A stretch of DNA of 64,000 nucleotides from Sphingomonadaceae bacterium (GTDB taxonomy: Bacteria > Pseudomonadota > Alphaproteobacteria > Sphingomonadales > Sphingomonadaceae), in contig JAPZTW010000008.1 of assembly GCA_027533105.1 (NCBI GenBank), forward strand, positions 124,001-188,000. Direction: 5' to 3'. A model generated the notes under the pieces. That model was given only the letters and a program-made list of their open reading frames with translations. It was not told the origin of the DNA and searched no databases. Shown here one piece after another: positions 25,743-34,140 of the stretch. The number at the start of each line of letters is the position of its first letter. Positions within the stretch are counted from its first letter, which is position 1. Both the position numbers and the translations under genes were made by a program.

Positions 25743-27824
25743 TCAGCCTGCCGACTGTGGCTGGTCGTCCTCCACCCCCAGCTGCCACAGGATAAAGGCG
25801 AACTCCTCGGCGGTTTCCTTGAGGCTTTCGAACCGGCCCGACTTGCCGCCATGCCCTGCGCCCATGTTGGTCTTGAGCAGCAGCTCGTTATCGTCGGTCT
25901 TGAGCTCGCGCAGCCTGGCGACCCATTTGGCCGGTTCCCAATAGGTCACGCGCGGATCGTTGAGGCCGGCGGTCACCAGCAGCGGCGGATAGGCCTGGAC
26001 CTTGACCTGGTCATAAGGCGAATAGGACCGGATTAGTTCGAAGGCGGCCGGGTCCTCGATCGGGTTGCCCCATTCGGGCCATTCGCCCGGGGTCAGCGGC
26101 AGGGTGGGATCGAGCATGGTCGCCAGCACGTCGACGAAGGGCACATGGGCCACCACCGCGCCCCACAGCTGGGGATCGGAATTGATCACCGCCCCCATCA
26201 GTTCGCCCCCGGCCGAGCCGCCGGAAATGCTGATCCGTCCGGCTTGCGTATAGCCCCGGTCGATCAGGCCCTTGGCCACGTCGACAAAGTCATGGAAGGT
26301 GTTGGTCCGCCGTTCCAGCTTGCCCGCCTTGTACCAGGCCCGGCCGAGATCGTCGCCGCCGCGGATATGGGCGATGGCATAGGCAAAGCCGCGATCAACC
26401 AATGACAGCCGCGTGGTCGAAAACCCCGGATCGATCGAAATGCCATAGGCGCCATAGCCATAGAGATGCAGCGGACCGCCGGGCTTGCGATCCTTGCGAT
26501 AGACAATGCTGACCGGGATCTTCGTGCCATCGCGCGCGGCAATTTCCAGCCGCTCGGTGGCATAAAGCGAGGCGTCATAGCCCGAGGGGATTTCCTGGAC
26601 CTTCAGCGTGGTGAGCGTGCGGGCGGCGACATCATAGTCCAGCACCGAGGCCGGGCTGACCATGCTTTCGTAGGACAGGCGCAGGGTGGTGACCGCCCAT
26701 TCGGGATTGTCGCCCAGCCCCGCCGAAAAGCTCGCTTCGGGGAACTGGATCGGCTCGACCCGCGCCGGATCGTCGTAATACCGCACCTCGATCCGGTCGA
26801 GCCCGCGCACCCGGCCTTCGGTGACGTAGAAATCGCGGAACAGGTCGAACCCGGTCAGGTAGAACTCATCCGTCCCTTCGATCAGCGTGGTCCACTCCCC
26901 CGGGGCGCTGAGCGGCGCGGTGGCGAGGCGGAAGTTCTCGTGGGTGTCATTGGCGTGGATGAACAGCGTCTCACCGCGCAGGTCGACATCGTATTCGACC
27001 CCGGTCTGGCGCGGCTTGACCAGCAACGGCGCAGCCAGCGGATCGGCGGCCGGAACCAGCCGGACCTCGCTGGTTTCATGGTCGGACGTGCCGATGATCA
27101 GCCACTGTTCATTGGCAGAAAGCGAGCAGCCGACGCGGAAGCCCTCATCATCCTCGTGATAGAGCTCGACATCCTGGTCGATCGGCTGACCCAGCCAGTG
27201 GAGGCGGGCATTGTCGGTCCGCCACTGCTCGTTGGCGAGGGAGTAGACCAGCCCCGTGTCATTCGCGACCCAGATCAGGCTGGAGAGCGTGCCGGGGATC
27301 ACATCGGGCAGCACTTCACCGGTGGCGATCACCTTGATCCGCGCCGTGAACCGTTCCGAGCCATTGTCATCGACCGACCAGGCCAGCAGCTTGCCATTGT
27401 TCGACACGGCAATCGCGCCAAGGCGGAAGTATTCGAGGCCCTCGGCCAGGGCGACCTCATCGAGGATCAGCTCGTCCGGGCCGCCGGCCACGGGGCGGCG
27501 CCACCACTTCTTGTATTCAGCCCCTTCCTCGAACTCGATCCAGTAGAGGTAATCGCCGTCCTTCTGCGGCACCGACTTGTCGGCTTCCTTGATCCGTGCG
27601 CGCATTTCCTTGAACAGCGCGTCGATCCGGCCCTGCTGGGCGGCCATGCGATGTTCGAACCAGGCGTTTTCGGCGTTGAGGTGGGCCAGGACTTCCACGT
27701 CCTTCACCTCGGGATAGCCCGGATCACGCAGCCAGGCGTAATCGTCGGTCACGACGATGTTGTGATGCGTGACGTGATGGGGCTTCTTGGCGGCGACCGG
27801 CGGCCGGATCGGGGATTCGTTCAT
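25743..27824 (-). CDS. ptrB: Oligopeptidase B, S9 family serine peptidase
   Basis: A 693-residue prolyl-oligopeptidase-type enzyme: N-terminal part and beta-propeller (about 1-415), then an alpha/beta hydrolase domain. The nucleophile is S537 in SGGSAGGELMG, with the Asp in LNDPRVTYW and His in NMGAGHGGKSGRFE. The Glu-rich and acidic residues typical of oligopeptidase B support cleavage after basic residues, though this is inferred. No signal peptide is visible, so a cytosolic location is likely. It is divergent from the tandem secreted proteins at 27900. Confidence 0.95.
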   Translation of the reverse strand: MNESPIRPPVAAKKPHHVTHHNIVVTDDYAWLRDPGYPEVKDVEVLAHLNAENAWFEHRMAAQQGRIDALFKEMRARIKEADKSVPQKDGDYLYWIEFEEGAEYKKWWRRPVAGGPDELILDEVALAEGLEYFRLGAIAVSNNGKLLAWSVDDNGSERFTARIKVIATGEVLPDVIPGTLSSLIWVANDTGLVYSLANEQWRTDNARLHWLGQPIDQDVELYHEDDEGFRVGCSLSANEQWLIIGTSDHETSEVRLVPAADPLAAPLLVKPRQTGVEYDVDLRGETLFIHANDTHENFRLATAPLSAPGEWTTLIEGTDEFYLTGFDLFRDFYVTEGRVRGLDRIEVRYYDDPARVEPIQFPEASFSAGLGDNPEWAVTTLRLSYESMVSPASVLDYDVAARTLTTLKVQEIPSGYDASLYATERLEIAARDGTKIPVSIVYRKDRKPGGPLHLYGYGAYGISIDPGFSTTRLSLVDRGFAYAIAHIRGGDDLGRAWYKAGKLERRTNTFHDFVDVAKGLIDRGYTQAGRISISGGSAGGELMGAVINSDPQLWGAVVAHVPFVDVLATMLDPTLPLTPGEWPEWGNPIEDPAAFELIRSYSPYDQVKVQAYPPLLVTAGLNDPRVTYWEPAKWVARLRELKTDDNELLLKTNMGAGHGGKSGRFESLKETAEEFAFILWQLGVEDDQPQSAG

Positions 27825-27899
27825 CCCGCCTAACTAGGCAATTGTCGCGGCAATGAAAGCCGGGCATCACAAGTGCAGGCAAAGGTGGGAAGAATTTCG

Positions 27900-29066
27900 A
27901 TGCGGGCGATGATTGCCGGGGCTGTGGTGGTGATGGTGATGGCGTCAGCCGGTACCGCGATGGGGCAGGCCGCCCCGGACGCGGCCAAACCCGAGCGGGC
28001 ACCGTTCCGCCAGATCGGAATTCAGAACTACGCCGCCGAGGGGACCCGCTGGCCCGCCCCGCCGCCGGACATGATCCGTCGCGCTGCCACCAAGGGCGAC
28101 CCTTCCGAATGGCTGCGCGAAGCCGACGCCCCGATCGCCGCCTGGCTGAAGACCGAGGAAACCGGCAGCGCAACGCTGGAGCTGTCAGTCGGCGCAGACG
28201 GGCGCGCGACGGCTTGCAGTTCGGCACCGGCTGCCTGGCAGAAGTCGCTCGCCTGGGCGGCGGACTTGTGTCCGCTGCTGATCAAGCGGGCGCAGTTCAC
28301 GCCCGCCCTGCGCGAAGATGGCCGCGCCTTGCCCGACCTGTTCATCGTCACCGCCAACTTCCAGTTCGCAAGAAACTGGCCGGGGCGGACCGGCCCCTTG
28401 ATTGTCAACTATGGTGGCCTGAGCCCCGCCCCGCCGCCGCCCCGCACCAACAACCCCCAGCTAACGTCATGGCCGCCTTCCGAAGACTGGCTCCGGTGGG
28501 TCGCCAGCGAACCGGCCTTCAAGCTGCCCGTCGAACAGCCCGGCGGCGCACCGCTGGCGGGGCCGGCGATCGGGCTGGTGGTGGCGGACCGCAAAAGCGG
28601 TGATCCTGCATGCCGGGTGGTCCTGTCCTCCGGCGATGCCGGTATCGATGCCAAGGCCTGCGACTTTGCGCGCAAGAAGCTCAAGCCCGTCTGGGCCGAT
28701 CAAGTGCGCGTTCCGGTGCGGCGCTGGCCGCTGCTGCTCAGCCCGCAGGGCAAGGGTTTCCGGGCGATCACCGCCAAGGCGGATGCCATCAATTGGCTGC
28801 GGGTCGAACCGGTCGAGCTGGGCCGCCTCAGCACGCTGTGGCGCCCGCAGGCGGTGGGGGCGAAGCCGGTGCGGCTGGCTGGTGCGCTGGGGCCGGACGG
28901 TCGGCCCACCGGGTGCCGGGTGTTTGAAAGCTCCGGCAGCGACCTGGCCGATACCGCCGCCTGCCGGCTGTTCCGCAGCGAGGCCCGGTTCAGCCCGGCC
29001 AGCGATGCCTTCGGGCAGCCCGGCAAGTTTACCGGCTGGGTCAACCTGCGGCTCACGCCGCCCTGA
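27900..29066 (+). CDS. Secreted protein with repeated TonB-C-like modules (first paralogue)
   Basis: The 388-residue protein has a clear signal peptide (MRAMIAGAVVVMVMASAGTAMGQA). The mature part shows a repeated pattern like the TonB C-terminal domain: strand, short turn with GADGRATAC or GPDGRPTGC, a Cys-containing segment (LADTAACRLFRSEARFSPA) and a final strand. I count three such units, at about residues 75-155, 215-275 and 310-388; the middle one is the most divergent. Each has a Cys before and after the turn, suggesting disulfides. No transmembrane helix or proton-channel motif, so it is not a true TonB. It is 24 bases upstream of a paralogue with the same plan. Function unknown. Confidence 0.8.
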   Translation: MRAMIAGAVVVMVMASAGTAMGQAAPDAAKPERAPFRQIGIQNYAAEGTRWPAPPPDMIRRAATKGDPSEWLREADAPIAAWLKTEETGSATLELSVGADGRATACSSAPAAWQKSLAWAADLCPLLIKRAQFTPALREDGRALPDLFIVTANFQFARNWPGRTGPLIVNYGGLSPAPPPPRTNNPQLTSWPPSEDWLRWVASEPAFKLPVEQPGGAPLAGPAIGLVVADRKSGDPACRVVLSSGDAGIDAKACDFARKKLKPVWADQVRVPVRRWPLLLSPQGKGFRAITAKADAINWLRVEPVELGRLSTLWRPQAVGAKPVRLAGALGPDGRPTGCRVFESSGSDLADTAACRLFRSEARFSPASDAFGQPGKFTGWVNLRLTPP

Positions 29067-29090
29067 TCGGCAGCAAGGACCAATCAACGC

Positions 29091-30269
29091 ATGAGGGCTG
29101 TTGCGATGCGCAAGATGCAGTTGGGATCGGTGCTGGCCTTGTTGGGGTCAGCAGGCGCGGCGGGAGCCCAGTCCGAGCCGATCGCGGTGCCGGGGCAGCC
29201 GCCGGTGTTCGCGGAGCCGCTGCACAAGATCGAGATCATCGCGTTTCCCGCCGAGCCTTATACCTGGGCGCCCCCGCCGCCCGAGATGATCCGGCGGACC
29301 AGGCCGGATGGCGATCCGGCGACATGGCTGCGCCAAACCGACGCCCCGATTGCCGCCTGGCTCGCCGCCCGGGTGATGACGAACGTCACCCTGGTGCTGC
29401 AGGTTGGTACCGACGGAGCGGTCACGAAATGCACGACGCAAGAGTTGCCCGGTCTTGAGCCCCCGGCCTGGGCCGGCGACCTCTGCCCGCTGGTGGTGAG
29501 CCGGGCAAGGCTGGTGCCGGCGCTCAAGGACGATGGCAGCCGGATGCCCGACCGCTTCATCCTATTTGTCAGCTTCGCTTTCGACCCCCACACGCGCAAT
29601 GTGCCCGGTCCGCTCATTACCAGTTCCGGCCTGTCACCTGCCCCGCCGCCGGCCGGCGAGTTCGATCCGCAGCTTGAGGACTGGCCGCCTTCGCCCCGTT
29701 GGCTGAGCAGCTTTTCGGGCCAACCGGTGTTCAAGGGCCCGGTGGAATGGGCGGGCGAGGCCGCGCTGCCGGGACCAGTGATCGGACTGATGGTGGCAGA
29801 CCGCAAGAACGGCGCGCCCGATTGCCGGGTGGTGCAATCGTCCGGCGATACCGCGCTTGACGAGCGGGCCTGCACCCACGTCCGCAAGACGCTGAAGCCG
29901 GCCTGGCCCAACATGGTGCCGATCTCGATGCGGCGCTGGCCCTTGCTGCTTAGTCCGGCGGGCCGGGGCTTTCGGGCGTTGCAGCCGGATGCCGGCCTGC
30001 TGCGATGGGCCCGGCTGGAACAGGACGAGGTCCAGCGGCTGGGCCAGTTGTGGCGATCCGCCGCCGGGCCAGTCGGGCGCGTGGGCGTGAGCGGCAGCCT
30101 TGGCGCCGATGGTCGACCGGGCAATTGCCGGGTCCATGACAGTTCGGGCAACGATGCCGCCGATGCGCTGGCCTGCCGCCTGTTCCGCACCGAGGCCCGC
30201 ATCGTGCCCGCCCGCGATGTCTTCGGACAGCCGATGGCGCCACCAGGCTCGGTCAGAACGGAGCTGTGA
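29091..30269 (+). CDS. Secreted protein with repeated TonB-C-like modules (second paralogue)
   Basis: At 392 residues it is colinear with the gene before it. Shared landmarks are PPPPEMIRR, the GDPATWLRQTDAPIAAWL block, LCPLVVSRARLVPALKDDG, a Pro-rich SPAPPP linker, MVADRKNG.PDCRVVQSSGD, MRRWPLLLSPAGRGFRA and a C-terminal GADGRPGNCRVHDSSGNDAADALACRLFRTEA. It has a signal peptide ending near AAGAQS. The ATG at 29091 has AAGGA but at wide spacing; ATG at 29106 is an alternative. The pair is a tandem duplication that has since diverged strongly, and it is followed closely by aminopeptidase P. Function unknown; periplasmic location is likely. Confidence 0.8.
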   Translation: MRAVAMRKMQLGSVLALLGSAGAAGAQSEPIAVPGQPPVFAEPLHKIEIIAFPAEPYTWAPPPPEMIRRTRPDGDPATWLRQTDAPIAAWLAARVMTNVTLVLQVGTDGAVTKCTTQELPGLEPPAWAGDLCPLVVSRARLVPALKDDGSRMPDRFILFVSFAFDPHTRNVPGPLITSSGLSPAPPPAGEFDPQLEDWPPSPRWLSSFSGQPVFKGPVEWAGEAALPGPVIGLMVADRKNGAPDCRVVQSSGDTALDERACTHVRKTLKPAWPNMVPISMRRWPLLLSPAGRGFRALQPDAGLLRWARLEQDEVQRLGQLWRSAAGPVGRVGVSGSLGADGRPGNCRVHDSSGNDAADALACRLFRTEARIVPARDVFGQPMAPPGSVRTEL

Positions 30270-30312
30270 CAGCCCGCTGGCGCGCGGCGCGCGGCAGGCC
30301 TATATCGCCAGC

Positions 30313-32160
30313 ATGACCGAAACGCTCGCTCCCGCCCACCCCGCCGTGCAATCCCATGCCGACCGCCCCCATGCCGATCGTCTGGCCGCGCTGCGCGCCG
30401 AACTGGCCGCGCGCGGGCTCGATGGCTTCGTGATCCCGATCTCGGACGAGCACATGAGCGAATATGTCGGCGGCTATGCCCAGCGGCTGGCCTGGCTGAC
30501 CGGGTTCGGCGGCTCGGCCGGAACCGCCGCGGTCCTGGCCGATCGGGCGGCGATCTTTGTCGACGGGCGCTATACCGTGCAGGTGCGCGAACAGGTCGAT
30601 GGCGCGCTGTTCGAATATCGCTCGGTCCCGGCCGAACCGCTGCCGGCCTGGCTGGCGGACCACGCCCCGGCCGGCGCGAAGATCGGCTTCGATCCCTGGC
30701 TGCATGGCAAGCCCTGGGTCGATGCCTGCAATGCCGCGCTGGCGGCCAAGGGCGCGGCGCTGGTGCCGGTCAGCAGCAATCCGGTCGATGCCGTCTGGGC
30801 CGATCGTCCCGCCCCCAGCCTGGCCCCGGCGCTGGTCCACCCGACCAACCTGGCCGGTCAGTCGAGCGAGGCCAAGCGCAGCCAGGTGGCCGAATGGCTG
30901 ACCAAGCGCGGGCTTGATGCGGCGGTGATCTCGGCGCTCGACAGCGTGGCCTGGCTGCTCAACATCCGGGGGCAGGATGTCGATCGCACGCCGGTGGCGC
31001 TGTCTTTCGTGCTGGCACATGCCGATGGCACGGCCGAACTGTTCATGGAAGAAGCCAAGGTCACGCCGGAACTGCGCGCGCACCTGGGCAATGCCGTTTC
31101 GATCCGGCCCTATGGCGCCTTTGCCGATGGCCTGGCGCGGATGAAGGGCCGCAAGGTGGCAGTCGATCCCGAACGCTCGGTCCAGGCGGTCTTTGCCGCG
31201 CTGGGCGAGGCCGGGGCGATTGCCGTCGAACTGACCGATCCCACCATCCTGCCCAAGGCGCAGAAGAACGCGGTGGAACAGCGCGGCCAGCGCGATGCGC
31301 AAGGACGCGATGGCGCGGCCGTGGCGCGGTTCCTCCACTGGCTGTCGGTCGAAGCGCCCAAGGGCGGGCAGACCGAGCTGTCGGTTGCGGCCCGGCTGCA
31401 GGCCTTCCGCGCCGAAAGCGGCCTGCTGCGCGACCTGTCGTTCGACACGATTTCCGCCGCCGGGCCGCACGCCGCCCTGCCGCATTACCGGGTCGACGAA
31501 GCGTCCAACATCGAAGTTGCCCCGGGCTCGGTCTTCCTGGTCGATTCGGGCGGGCAATATGCCGACGGTACGACCGACATCACCCGCACGGTCTGGATCG
31601 GACCGGGTGAGCCAACGGCCGAGCACAAGGACCGCTTCACCCGCGTGCTGAAGGGGCACATCGCGCTGGATCGCGCCGTCTTCCCGCGCGGCACGGTCGG
31701 CGCGCAGCTCGATACCCTGGCGCGGCAATTCCTGTGGGCGGCGGGCGTCGACTATGCCCACGGCACCGGGCATGGCGTGGGCAGCTTCCTGTCGGTCCAC
31801 GAAGGGCCGCAGCGGATCGCCAAGGGTCAGGGCGGCCAGGCCGGTACGGGGCAGGAGCTGCTGCCGGGGATGATCCTGTCGAACGAGCCGGGCTATTACA
31901 AGGCCGGCCATTTCGGCATCCGGACCGAGAACCTGGTGCTGGTGGAACCACGCGAAATCGCCGGGGCCGAAGGCGAATACCTCGGCTTCGAGACGCTGAC
32001 TTTCGTGCCGATCGACCGCACGCTGGTGGACCAGACCATGCTGACCCGCGACGAGGTGGACTGGTGGAACGCCTATCACGCCCGGGTCGAGGCGATCCTG
32101 GCCCCGCAGCTGACGGGGGAGGCGCTGGCCTGGCTGAAGGATGCCTGCGCACCCTTGTAG
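30313..32160 (+). CDS. Aminopeptidase P family metallopeptidase (M24B)
   Basis: The 615-residue enzyme has two N-terminal creatinase-like domains and a C-terminal pita-bread catalytic domain, the long three-domain form of aminopeptidase P. Metal ligands are visible: Asp in LVDSGGQYADGTTDITRT (two Asp), His in HGTGHGVGSFLSVHEGP, Glu in LSNEPGYY and Glu in FGIRTENLV. It should remove N-terminal residues before proline. There is no signal peptide at this ATG (30313), so it is cytosolic; a longer open frame upstream overlaps the secreted-protein gene and is not needed. Confidence 0.93.
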   Translation: MTETLAPAHPAVQSHADRPHADRLAALRAELAARGLDGFVIPISDEHMSEYVGGYAQRLAWLTGFGGSAGTAAVLADRAAIFVDGRYTVQVREQVDGALFEYRSVPAEPLPAWLADHAPAGAKIGFDPWLHGKPWVDACNAALAAKGAALVPVSSNPVDAVWADRPAPSLAPALVHPTNLAGQSSEAKRSQVAEWLTKRGLDAAVISALDSVAWLLNIRGQDVDRTPVALSFVLAHADGTAELFMEEAKVTPELRAHLGNAVSIRPYGAFADGLARMKGRKVAVDPERSVQAVFAALGEAGAIAVELTDPTILPKAQKNAVEQRGQRDAQGRDGAAVARFLHWLSVEAPKGGQTELSVAARLQAFRAESGLLRDLSFDTISAAGPHAALPHYRVDEASNIEVAPGSVFLVDSGGQYADGTTDITRTVWIGPGEPTAEHKDRFTRVLKGHIALDRAVFPRGTVGAQLDTLARQFLWAAGVDYAHGTGHGVGSFLSVHEGPQRIAKGQGGQAGTGQELLPGMILSNEPGYYKAGHFGIRTENLVLVEPREIAGAEGEYLGFETLTFVPIDRTLVDQTMLTRDEVDWWNAYHARVEAILAPQLTGEALAWLKDACAPL

Positions 32161-32213
32161 GATAGATTTGTTCCTGTATTGTTCCGTCATCGAATCGAAC
32201 GGAGAGCAAGAAG

Positions 32214-32582
32214 ATGATCGGTTATGTCACTGTCGGAACCAACGACCTCGCCCGCGCCGCCAAGTTCTATGATGCCATCGCGGCCGAACTCGATACGCCG
32301 CGGATGATGGAATTTGACAGCTTCATTGCCTGGGGCACGGCCAATGGCCCGGCCGGGATCGCGGTGACCAAGCCCTATGATGGCCAGCCCGCGACCGTCG
32401 GCAACGGGGTGATGGTGGCCTTCGAGGCGAAGGACAAGGATCAGGTCGACCGGCTCTATGCCATTGCGCTGGCCAATGGCGGCACCGATGAAGGCGCGCC
32501 GGGGCCGCGCGGCGAAGGGTTCTATGCCGGCTATTTCCGCGATCCGGATGGCAACAAGCTCAACGCCTTCGTGATGGGCTGA
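32214..32582 (+). CDS. VOC (glyoxalase/dioxygenase fold) family protein
   Basis: A 122-residue protein with one vicinal-oxygen-chelate unit pair: GYVTVGTNDLARAAKFYDAIAAELD at the start and YAGYFRDPDGNKLNAFVMG at the end. The metal positions of true glyoxalase I are not all obvious, so it may be a binding protein or an enzyme of other specificity. ACGGAGAGCAAGAAG precedes the ATG. It follows aminopeptidase P by 53 bases and may be cotranscribed. Confidence 0.88.
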   Translation: MIGYVTVGTNDLARAAKFYDAIAAELDTPRMMEFDSFIAWGTANGPAGIAVTKPYDGQPATVGNGVMVAFEAKDKDQVDRLYAIALANGGTDEGAPGPRGEGFYAGYFRDPDGNKLNAFVMG

Positions 32583-32770
32583 ACGGGCCGGGCCTTGCGC
32601 GCGGGTGAACGATCCGGCGCGGGCGCGACAAATGGCTACAAAACTCGGCCAATCGGGCATAATGCTGTGACAGTCCGGGGCTAGAACGCCCATGAGACGC
32701 CGCAGTGCCGGTTGGCCCGTTCCCTCTGCCCACCGGTCGCGACGTCCACCCAAGGATGGAGTTTGACCGT

Positions 32771-33397
32771 ATGAGCAGGATCGCCCGCACCGTTTCCCTC
32801 GCCACCCTGGCCCTGGCCGCCAGCGCCACGGCCGCCCTGGCTCAGCCCGCCCCTGGCCCCGGCGCCAACCCCGGCCCCAGGGCCGCGATGACCAAGGCCG
32901 ACGCCGAGGCTCGCGCGGCCGAAATGTTTGCCCGAATGGACGCCAACAAGGACGGCCGGCTGGACCAGGCCGACCGCGCCGCGCGCGAGGGCGAACGCTT
33001 TGCCAAGCTCGATACCAATAAGGACGGCAGCCTTTCGCGCGATGAATTCGCTGCCGGCCGCCCCCGCCCCGAAGGCATGAAGGGCGCGCCCGGCGAAGGC
33101 CCGCGCAAGGGCCGGATGATGCGCGACCGGCGCGGACCGGGCGGCCCCGGTGGTCCGGGTGGACCCGACGCCGCCGGCATGATGGCCCGCATGGCCGATG
33201 CCAACAAGGACGGCGCGGTCACCCGCGACGAGTTCCTGGCCGCCCAGGGCCGGCACTTCGCGATGATGGACGCCAACAAGGATGGCACCGTCACGGCCGA
33301 GGAGCGCAAGGCCGGGCGCGCCAAGATGCGCGAACACATGCGCGGGATGCGGGCCGGTGCCGGTCAGCCGGGCAAGGATGGCCACGAAGGACACTGA
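32771..33397 (+). CDS. Secreted EF-hand protein
   Basis: A 208-residue protein with a signal peptide (MSRIARTVSLATLALAASAT, cut after ALAQ) and four canonical 12-residue EF-hand loops: DANKDGRLDQAD, DTNKDGSLSRDE, DANKDGAVTRDE and DANKDGTVTAEE. A basic, Gly/Pro-rich linker (GPRKGRMMRDRRGPGGPGG) separates the pairs. It should bind calcium in the periplasm. The ATG at 32771 sits after GGATGGAG at reasonable spacing. Its stop overlaps the start of the response regulator (TGATG), so it is part of the same operon. The 188-base gap upstream contains an AT-rich patch (GGCATAATGCTG at about 32656) that may be its promoter. Confidence 0.92.
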   Translation: MSRIARTVSLATLALAASATAALAQPAPGPGANPGPRAAMTKADAEARAAEMFARMDANKDGRLDQADRAAREGERFAKLDTNKDGSLSRDEFAAGRPRPEGMKGAPGEGPRKGRMMRDRRGPGGPGGPGGPDAAGMMARMADANKDGAVTRDEFLAAQGRHFAMMDANKDGTVTAEERKAGRAKMREHMRGMRAGAGQPGKDGHEGH

Positions 33398-34137
33398 TGC
33401 TCGCGATGGAGCAACCCCCGCCGATCAATCTGCTGCTGGTCGATGACGAAGCGGCATTGCGCGAACCCCTGGCCGAGTACCTCTCGCGCCAGGGGTTTGT
33501 CGTGACCCAGGCCACCAGCGCGGCCGAGGCCCGCACCCGCCTGCGCGAGGCCCGGCCCGACCTGGTGCTGCTGGACATCATGATGCCGGGCGAAGACGGC
33601 CTGTCGCTGTGTCGGCACCTGACCGAGACGGTGGTGGTCCCCACCATCCTGCTGACCGCCCGCGGCGAACCGACCGACCGGATCGTGGGGCTGGAAATCG
33701 GTGCCGACGATTATGTGGTGAAGCCGTTCGAGCCGCGCGAACTGGTCGCCCGGATCCGCTCGGTCTTGCGCCGGGCCGCAAAGGGACCGGCTCCGGCGAC
33801 CGATGATGAACTGTTCGAATTCGACGGCTGGCGGCTCGATCCGCTCAAGCGGCGGCTGATTGCCCCGGACGGCGCGCTGGTCAGCATCTCGTCAACCGAG
33901 TTCCGCCTGCTGCTGGTATTGCTTGAGCACCCCCGCCAAGTGCTCGACCGCGACCGGCTGCTCGACATGGTCCAGGGCCGCGAAGCCCACCTGTTCGATC
34001 GCGCGGTCGATAACCAGATCAGCCGACTGCGCCGCAAGATCGAAGTCGATAGCCGCAATCCCACCCTGATCCAGACCGTCTGGGGCGGAGGATACATGCT
34101 GGCAGCCGATGTCCGGCGGGTGCGGGAGCCAGGTTGA
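33397..34137 (+). CDS. OmpR-family response regulator
   Basis: The 246-residue protein has a receiver domain (acidic pair at D16-D17, phosphoacceptor D60 in LVLLDIMMPGEDG, Thr in ILLTARG and Lys in YVVKPFEP) and a C-terminal winged helix of OmpR/PhoB type ending IQTVWGGGYMLAADV. Start overlaps the EF-hand stop; the histidine kinase follows after three bases. Target genes are unknown, but the neighbouring EF-hand gene is a likely one. Confidence 0.95.
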   Translation: MLAMEQPPPINLLLVDDEAALREPLAEYLSRQGFVVTQATSAAEARTRLREARPDLVLLDIMMPGEDGLSLCRHLTETVVVPTILLTARGEPTDRIVGLEIGADDYVVKPFEPRELVARIRSVLRRAAKGPAPATDDELFEFDGWRLDPLKRRLIAPDGALVSISSTEFRLLLVLLEHPRQVLDRDRLLDMVQGREAHLFDRAVDNQISRLRRKIEVDSRNPTLIQTVWGGGYMLAADVRRVREPG

Positions 34138-34140
34138 ACG

